A DNA stretch of 37,740 nt. Source: Prevotella sp. Lineage in GTDB: Bacteria; Bacteroidota; Bacteroidia; Bacteroidales; Bacteroidaceae. The notes beneath the pieces are model-generated. The model made no database searches. It was given only the letters and a program-made list of their open reading frames with translations, and was not told where the DNA came from. Every line of letters begins with the position of its first letter. Within the stretch, counting starts at the first letter, position 1. This document shows positions 33,686-37,740 of the stretch, piece by piece. The position numbers were made by a program, and so were the translations under genes. The stretch lies in contig JAEEHW010000127.1 in assembly GCA_016281055.1 (NCBI GenBank), forward strand, positions 1-37,740. The letters are read 5' to 3'.

Positions 33686-34465
33686 CTAATACATCATACC
33701 GACGATGCGGTTTGCCAGCGTTGTAGGCACCACCTTGCCCAGCAATAGGAAAAGATGATATTTCAGCCCCACCGTACTAAGCGCCGCTGGATGCTTTGCC
33801 TCTGCCAATGACAGCAACTTGCGCGCCATGCGCTCTGGCGTGATGCCATGCTGCTCGTCATGCTCCATGGTGCTCACAGCTTTCTCCATGTGCGTATATA
33901 CCTCCGAACCAGCAAGGCTCTTCTTGCGGGCTGCAGTAAATCCGGTCTTTACATCGCCCGGCATCAGCGAGCACACATCTATGCCGAAGGGGCGCACCTC
34001 ATTGCGCAGCGAGAGAGCCAACGAATTGACTGCCGATTTCGTGGCACCATAAAAGGACTGGAACGGCAGACTGAACGCTGCCATGACACTGCTGACAAAG
34101 ATTATCTTGCCTTTCTTTTGCTCGCGCATCAGCGGCAGGACTGCTTGGGTGATGTTCAGCGCTCCGAAGAAGTTTACGTCAAACTGACGTTTCACGTCGC
34201 TCAGCTCCGTAAACTCCACTGCACCGCTGATGCCCATGCCGGCATTGCTTACCAGCACGTCAATACTGCCACTGTCTGCCATCACCTTGCCGACGGCGTT
34301 CCGGCAATCATCCGGGTTGGTCACATCGCAGTCTATATGCACGATGCCATCACCCGATTCACCGTGGCGCGACAACTCATATACCTTGTATTCGTTTCTT
34401 GCAAACAGTTCGGCTGCAGCCTTGCCGATACCCGAACTGCCTCCTGTTATTATAATTGTTTTCAT
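33686..34465 (-). CDS. Short-chain dehydrogenase/reductase
   Basis: A 259-aa classical SDR using NAD(P)H. The cofactor-binding TGGSSGIGKAAAELFA (residues ~7-22), the structural VSNAGMG (~72-78), the catalytic Ser in IFVSSVMAAF (~115-124) and the YGATK catalytic Tyr/Lys (~133-137) are all present. The length is normal. The C-terminal part (YHLFLLLGKVVPTTLANRIV) is mildly hydrophobic, as in SDRs acting on lipids or membranes. The substrate is unknown. It has its own promoter (34495-34525). Long plus-strand frames across it are antisense shadows. Confidence 0.92.
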   Translation of the reverse strand: MKTIIITGGSSGIGKAAAELFARNEYKVYELSRHGESGDGIVHIDCDVTNPDDCRNAVGKVMADSGSIDVLVSNAGMGISGAVEFTELSDVKRQFDVNFFGALNITQAVLPLMREQKKGKIIFVSSVMAAFSLPFQSFYGATKSAVNSLALSLRNEVRPFGIDVCSLMPGDVKTGFTAARKKSLAGSEVYTHMEKAVSTMEHDEQHGITPERMARKLLSLAEAKHPAALSTVGLKYHLFLLLGKVVPTTLANRIVGMMY

Positions 34466-34494
34466 ACGTTTACGACTTTCGTGTTTCGGCCTAC

Positions 34495-34525
34495 AAAGTT
34501 AAATAAAAAAGTTGAATAGACAAAA
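34495..34525 (-). promoter_or_regulatory. Promoter for the SDR gene
   Basis: On the minus strand TTTG (34525-34522), 19 nt, TAACTTTG (34502-34495) precede the ATG at 34465 by 29 nt, a textbook Bacteroidetes pair. Confidence 0.8.
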
Positions 34526-34695
34526 TCCAATGCATTAAAAATAACATTCTGTAAGTTAATTCTCCCATTTCTTTACAAAGTGTCAATTCAAAAAAGTCTG
34601 TCTCAGAACTTAAAATAGAGATGTCCATTTCGTTTTTCCTGATGCAAAAGATGTCTTTTATACAATGATTATCCCGATTGATGCCAATGTTTGAT

Positions 34696-34805
34696 GTCAA
34701 AGCATAGCTTTCACACTGTAATATGTATGCTTTTACAGTGCAATATGATAGCTATTACAACGTAAAAAGGCACCTTTTACACTGTAATTTAATAGCTTTT
34801 ACATC
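34696..34805 (-). repeat. 22-bp phased dyad array 3
   Basis: Five 22-nt units start (plus strand) at 34696, 34718, 34740, 34762 and 34784. Read on the minus strand they are GTAAAAG-N8-TTACANT with central words CTATTAAA, GTGCCTTT, CTATCATA, CATACATA and CTATGCTT; GTGCC, CTATCATA and CATACATA also occur in arrays 1 and/or 2. The 16-nt string TTTCCTTGCGATATTT (minus strand, 34917-34902) lies 96 nt before the array, just as by array 1. The rest of 34526-34695 shows no feature. Confidence 0.85.
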
Positions 34806-34867
34806 TTGAATAAGCGTTCACAAAAACGCCATCACTGATTATCAAGAAGTTACAAGAGAGCAAAATT

Positions 34868-34912
34868 TTGCGATATTTTCATCCACATTCCTGTTGAATG
34901 AAAATATCGCAA
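34868..34912. other. 15-bp inverted repeat next to array 3
   Basis: TTGCGATATTTTCAT (34868-34882) and ATGAAAATATCGCAA (34898-34912) are exact complements with a 15-nt spacer. The right arm is part of the 16-nt motif shared with array 1, where a degenerate version (GCGATATTTGAAAATATTTTC) appears at 1813. Confidence 0.8.
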
Positions 34913-35030
34913 GGAAATCGAGGTTGCAAAAATCAACCTGTCAGAAAATCGGTCACTTCCGTGACACTATGATAGCAGCATTATGCCCGACCTATGTAGA
35001 TTGCAAAGTTAATACGAGGTCAATACATTT

Positions 35031-35078
35031 TTATCAGAATTATGATTATCAAAAGTTTGATAATCATAATTCTGATAA
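35031..35078. other. 48-bp near-perfect palindrome downstream of higA
   Basis: 35031-35053 and 35056-35078 are exact 23-bp complements separated by AG. It lies 30 nt past the minus-strand antitoxin stop (35108). No T run follows on the minus strand (AAAATGTATTG), so a classic terminator is not certain; it could still stop or process the transcript. A CAAAGTTA at 35004-35011 could be a minus-strand -7 element pointing away, but no gene follows it. Confidence 0.75.
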
Positions 35079-35107
35079 TCCACACTTTCTTCTATTGCTG
35101 TCTCTAA

Positions 35108-35434
35108 TCACAGCACAGGCTGCCCTAATGGGTTTACGATGTCTATGCGCATACCCAAAGAGGTAATCATGTGCCAGAACTTGCCCACTCCAGGCTCTAT
35201 GTCGCCATGCTCCACACGTGATATGTAAGACTTTGACGTGCAGGTACGGCGAGCAAGTTCTGCCTGTGTCACCTTTGCAGTCTTGCGTGCTTGCTGCAGC
35301 AGTTGACCAGTATAGAAAATGTATGCCTCATCGTCAAACTGCTCACGCTCCGGTGTGCCGGGAGCCCCGAACTCCTCGGACAGTTCAGCACTGATGTCAT
35401 AAATTTGATGTTCTTTTTTGTTCATAATATTCAC
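35108..35434 (-). CDS. XRE-family antitoxin (HigA-like)
   Basis: A 108-aa protein with a C-terminal helix-turn-helix: LLQQARKTAKVTQAELARRT (residues ~45-64), recognition helix CTSKSYISRVEHGDIEPGVG (~65-84). The N-terminal acidic region (ISAELSEEFGAPGTPEREQFDDEA) is the likely toxin-binding part. The start is ATG 35434 or, 9 nt on, ATG 35425. Its beginning overlaps the toxin gene's 3' end by about 38 nt in a different frame, so the pair is translationally linked, toxin first as in HigBA modules. It is expected to bind and repress its own promoter. Confidence 0.85.
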   Translation of the reverse strand: MNIMNKKEHQIYDISAELSEEFGAPGTPEREQFDDEAYIFYTGQLLQQARKTAKVTQAELARRTCTSKSYISRVEHGDIEPGVGKFWHMITSLGMRIDIVNPLGQPVL

Positions 35435-35744
35435 TCCTTAGTCTTATGGCTTTTTCTATCTCCTTTTTTGGTGTCTTCTGAGTCTTTTTCTGGAATCCGT
35501 GGAACAATACAACTATGCTATCCTCGTCAAAAATAAAGAATAGTCGGTAGATGTTGCTCTCATACTCCATGCGCAACTCATATAGGTTACCATGCTCCTT
35601 GATGTGGCGAATGAATTTGACAGGCATCCGATCCGTTGTTTCCAGAAGCGAGATGATGTATTTTATCTTTCTGCTTTCTTTTGGGTTCAGAGTAGCCAGA
35701 AAATCATGGTAGTATGTACCAAACGCTATGATTCTTCTTCTCAT
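35397..35744 (-). CDS. RelE/HigB-like toxin
   Basis: A 115-aa basic protein of the RelE/phage Gp49-like toxin family, probably a ribosome-dependent mRNA interferase. Core blocks: FLATLNPKESRKIKYIISLL (residues ~14-33), PVKFIRHIKEHGNLYELRME (~41-60), YRLFFIFDEDSIVVLFHGFQ (~66-85) and KKTQKTPKKEIEKAIRLR (~86-103). The start MRRRIIAFG at 35744 is preferred: a -7 element lies directly upstream, and the open frame above it (to 35834) runs through that promoter. The predicted transcript start is within a few nt of the ATG, so the mRNA may be leaderless or nearly so. Confidence 0.85.
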   Translation of the reverse strand: MRRRIIAFGTYYHDFLATLNPKESRKIKYIISLLETTDRMPVKFIRHIKEHGNLYELRMEYESNIYRLFFIFDEDSIVVLFHGFQKKTQKTPKKEIEKAIRLRSEYYEQKRTSNL

Positions 35745-35749
35745 AGGTG

Positions 35750-35757
35750 CAAAGTTA
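35750..35757 (-). promoter_or_regulatory. -7 element of the toxin-antitoxin operon
   Basis: CAAAGTTA on the plus strand is TAACTTTG on the minus strand, 5 nt upstream of the toxin ATG. A good -33 TTTG is not seen. An 18-nt CGGAG/CTCCG hairpin at ~35788-35806 could be an operator or the end of upstream transcription. Confidence 0.5.
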
Positions 35758-35872
35758 CAACAAAGTTTTAATATAATAAAACTTTTTCGGAGTTTTTTTC
35801 TCCGTATTCTAACTTTAGGGTTATTTTGAAGCAAATCAACCTAACTGCAACTATTCAGCGAATATACTTTTT

Positions 35873-36050
35873 GCCTACGGTGTACCATTAATTCTTGCGC
35901 TCCGTAGGTGCTCAGGCGCTTCGCGGAGTTTCATTAAAACCAAGAATTCTTGCGTTACGTGGGTGCTCATGTGCTTCACGGAGTATTTCATAAATTAAAT
36001 TTATGGAGAAATTAATGACCATTCATGATAATTTTTGGTACGCCGTAGGC
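35873..36050. repeat. 178-bp inverted-repeat-bounded element (MITE-like)
   Basis: GCCTACGGTGTACCA (35873-35887) and TGGTACGCCGTAGGC (36036-36050) are 15-bp terminal inverted repeats with one mismatch. Inside are two diverged ~48-bp direct copies beginning TTCTTGCGCTCCGTAGGTG and TTCTTGCGTTACGTGGGTG, each with a GTGCTCA-n-GTGCTTCnCGGAG or similar hairpin. It has no ORF. It lies between the DUF262-HNH stop and the toxin promoter, so it may be a non-autonomous mobile element or a transcribed structured RNA element. Confidence 0.65.
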
Positions 36051-36105
36051 AAGGATAAATTCCAGTGAATTATGTAGGCTAATTTCTTATAATTTCATCC
36101 AGATT

Positions 36106-37230
36106 TCACCTTCCCCCTTTCCGCCGGTTGCACTCTCGGCATAGCATCTGACAGTTGTCTTCCGTTGTGCGACCTCCGTCACACCATGGGGTGATGTGGT
36201 CACCTTCCATGAATTCGATGTCAAACTCCTCGCCACAAACCGCACACTTGTGGCCTTGGCGCTCCCATGCTGCAATTTTGATGTTGTCGGGGAAGGCTCT
36301 CAGGTCAAGGTAATGCTCGTCACCGGTTAGGACGTAAGGGATAATGCCCGTCTGGCGCTGTATCTCGCCGTCTTGCATCAGTGCAGATATGCGTTGTCCC
36401 AGTTCGGTGGTGTTCAGTGTTTCTGTGCCATACTTATCATAGAGCCATGCCCAGTCAAGGCCTTTCATGATTTTGCGGAAGCGCTTCATGTCGAAATTGG
36501 TTATTGCCCAGTTTATCACTGTCTGGAAATACGACCAGAGGTTGTTGGCATTTGGGTCGTGCTGATGACGCGCCATGTAGTCCACGGCGCTGGTGTTCTT
36601 GCCTTCGCGCGTTTCGTGCTCTGCCATCCATTCAAGGGCTTTCTTGAAAAAATCCTGACGTATGGGCGTGCCGTTTACTAAGTCTTTGGCAAGGCGATAG
36701 GCAGCGCAGTTTGATTTTGAGAAATGGCGCTTGGCGTCAGTGACGAACGGACCGGCATAGATGGCATTGTTGATTTCCTGTTCGTTAAGGGCCTTGCCTG
36801 CTATGTTGATGGTCTTGAACCACGACAGTTTCTCTGACGGTACACCCTCGCATACATAGACGGTGAGTTTGTAGTTCAGAATCTTCTGCTGTATGTCTTC
36901 AGGCTGGTTGAAGAAATTCTTGAAGTCGTATGAGAATTTCCCGTCAACATATTCGCATATAGACAATGTGCGTTGTTGTCCGTCCATCACCTCGTAAGGA
37001 CATTCAGCGTCATCAGAGCGTTTCACCCAATACATCACGTTCAGCGGGTAGCCGTTCAATATGGTAGTAATGACGGCTTTCTGCTCTTTCTCATTATATA
37101 TAAACTCACGCTGGTAAGGTGGACGAATGTCGAGTTGTCCGTTATACCCACGTACTCCCTGTTCGTCGTTGTTTATGTAACCGCGGGTAATCTCGCCAAC
37201 GGTAACTTCTATCTGCTTAATTGTCATCAT
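36106..37230 (-). CDS. DUF262-HNH endonuclease
   Basis: A 374-aa protein fusing an N-terminal DUF262/ParB-like NTPase domain, with PPYQREFIY (residues ~37-45) and the DGQQRTLSICEYVDG box (83-97), to a C-terminal HNH nuclease (~322-374: CAVC, GDHITPWCDGG with the catalytic His at ~345, and LCRECNRRK). The two CxxC pairs would bind zinc. DUF262 proteins with HNH-type nucleases include GmrSD and SspE, which cut DNA depending on its modification. Its ATG overlaps the stop of the upstream methyltransferase gene (ATGA), so they are made together; the simplest reading is the restriction half of a restriction-modification system. The exact substrate is unknown. Confidence 0.85.
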   Translation of the reverse strand: MMTIKQIEVTVGEITRGYINNDEQGVRGYNGQLDIRPPYQREFIYNEKEQKAVITTILNGYPLNVMYWVKRSDDAECPYEVMDGQQRTLSICEYVDGKFSYDFKNFFNQPEDIQQKILNYKLTVYVCEGVPSEKLSWFKTINIAGKALNEQEINNAIYAGPFVTDAKRHFSKSNCAAYRLAKDLVNGTPIRQDFFKKALEWMAEHETREGKNTSAVDYMARHQHDPNANNLWSYFQTVINWAITNFDMKRFRKIMKGLDWAWLYDKYGTETLNTTELGQRISALMQDGEIQRQTGIIPYVLTGDEHYLDLRAFPDNIKIAAWERQGHKCAVCGEEFDIEFMEGDHITPWCDGGRTTEDNCQMLCRECNRRKGGR

Positions 37231-37740
37231 AATGTTCTTGGGTGTTTGTTACGGATTAGGATTCTGCTGTATGGCTTCTGCGGAAAGCCGTTCTTCATAT
37301 AGAATAATTGGCCATCACGCAAACTCTTGTTTAGTTTCTTTAATTCTCTGTCAAAAGGTCTTAGTCCAAGTTCTTTGCCCAAATCTCCTTCGGCAAGTCC
37401 TATTATCTCAAATTGTTCTGGATTATATTTGTCAAGAAAGGTCGTAGGCACGCCCATCGCTCCGGTATAATCGAAAGGAATATCTGATGTCTTGCTTACT
37501 TCTATAGCATCATAATTCTCATATGTTGGATATTCTTCAGGAGAGTAACGACAAATTAAATCAAGATATTCATGTCGTTTGGGTATTTCGAGGTTGGTGA
37601 ACCAATTAACGCCAGATACACGTATCATGTCTTTTCTGTGGTCACCTGCTGTTGCTGTATCTTCGTATGGAGAATAAAAATGAGCCGCCGCACCCTTGAA
37701 ACCATACCCAAGCCAAACCTCATTGTTTTTTATCCATGGA
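37227..37740 (-). CDS. EcoRI-type adenine-specific DNA methyltransferase, C-terminal part (partial)
   Basis: The minus-strand frame is open to the window edge, so the 5' end is missing; 170 residues are visible, starting ...KNNEVWLGYGFKGAAAHF and continuing past the Met at 37628, which is therefore internal. The blocks VNWFTNLEIPKRHEYLDL, EYPTYENYDAIEVSKTSDIP, DYTGAMGVPTTFLDKYNPEQ and FEIIGLAEGDLGKELGL match the C-terminal half of EcoRI-family adenine methylases as I know them; FYMKNGFPQKPYSRILIRNK is the usual end. The catalytic NPPF-type motif would lie outside the window. It overlaps the nuclease gene by 4 nt. Confidence 0.82.
   Translation of the reverse strand, partial: PWIKNNEVWLGYGFKGAAAHFYSPYEDTATAGDHRKDMIRVSGVNWFTNLEIPKRHEYLDLICRYSPEEYPTYENYDAIEVSKTSDIPFDYTGAMGVPTTFLDKYNPEQFEIIGLAEGDLGKELGLRPFDRELKKLNKSLRDGQLFYMKNGFPQKPYSRILIRNKHPRTL

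Noticed and set aside
33848..34519. 223-aa plus-strand ORF across the SDR gene
   Set aside because: The minus-strand SDR has all catalytic motifs, its own promoter and a terminator; the plus frame is a shadow.
34894..35166. 90-aa plus-strand ORF
   Set aside because: It runs through the 48-bp palindrome and into the 3' end of higA antisense, with no promoter or recognisable product.

Overview
The window is a chromosomal segment of a gut- or rumen-type Bacteroidales, most likely Prevotella or a close relative. The support is as follows. Several promoters have the Bacteroidetes form (TTTG, about 19-20 nt, TAnnTTTG). There is a BspA-type leucine-rich protein with a dockerin-like tail, a DUF4250 protein, a pyrophosphate-dependent phosphofructokinase, a fused Wzz-tyrosine kinase and a PHP-type phosphatase heading a capsule locus, and a Prevotella-style C-terminal tail on a secreted protein. 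Genus and function statements rest on recognised family patterns, not on database searches.

Layout. 1-1770: 3' end of purL, a long hairpin terminator, two small overlapping genes (DUF4250 and an unknown) and a nitroreductase. 1771-2611: a gene-free stretch with a phased 22-bp repeat array, a terminator, degenerate repeats and a good promoter. 2612-5056: BspA-like surface protein. 5175-8983 (minus): a 1215-aa secreted beta-helix protein, most of which resembles adhesin-like proteins of Methanobrevibacter archaea between a bacterial signal peptide and a bacterial C-terminal tail, followed by a 54-aa peptide gene overlapping it by 4 nt. 9348-9905: single short chromate (CHR) transporter.

10019-30862: a roughly 21-kb capsule/exopolysaccharide locus, all on the plus strand and mostly with overlapping start and stop codons. 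It begins with export lipoprotein, co-polymerase/tyrosine kinase and phosphatase. About 13 glycosyltransferase-like genes follow, with a Wzy-like polymerase, UDP-galactopyranose mutase (glf), a hexapeptide acetyltransferase and a terminal nucleotidyltransferase-fold protein. glf plus a GlfT-like transferase suggests galactofuranose in the polymer. No flippase or initiating phosphoglycosyltransferase is seen. A second 22-bp repeat array splits the locus at 18232.

30995-34465: PPi-phosphofructokinase, a GH25 lysozyme-like membrane-anchored protein, an initiator-type tRNA-Met, a bidirectional terminator and a minus-strand short-chain dehydrogenase. 34466-37740: an accessory region with the third 22-bp array, large hairpins and palindromes, a HigB/HigA-like toxin-antitoxin pair, a 178-bp inverted-repeat-bounded element, and a translationally coupled pair of EcoRI-type adenine methyltransferase (cut by the window edge) and DUF262-HNH nuclease that looks like a restriction-modification or defence module.

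The three most noteworthy items are the apparent archaeal-bacterial chimeric adhesin, the three co-oriented 22-bp dyad arrays each placed after a gene's 3' end, and the methyltransferase/DUF262-HNH pair.
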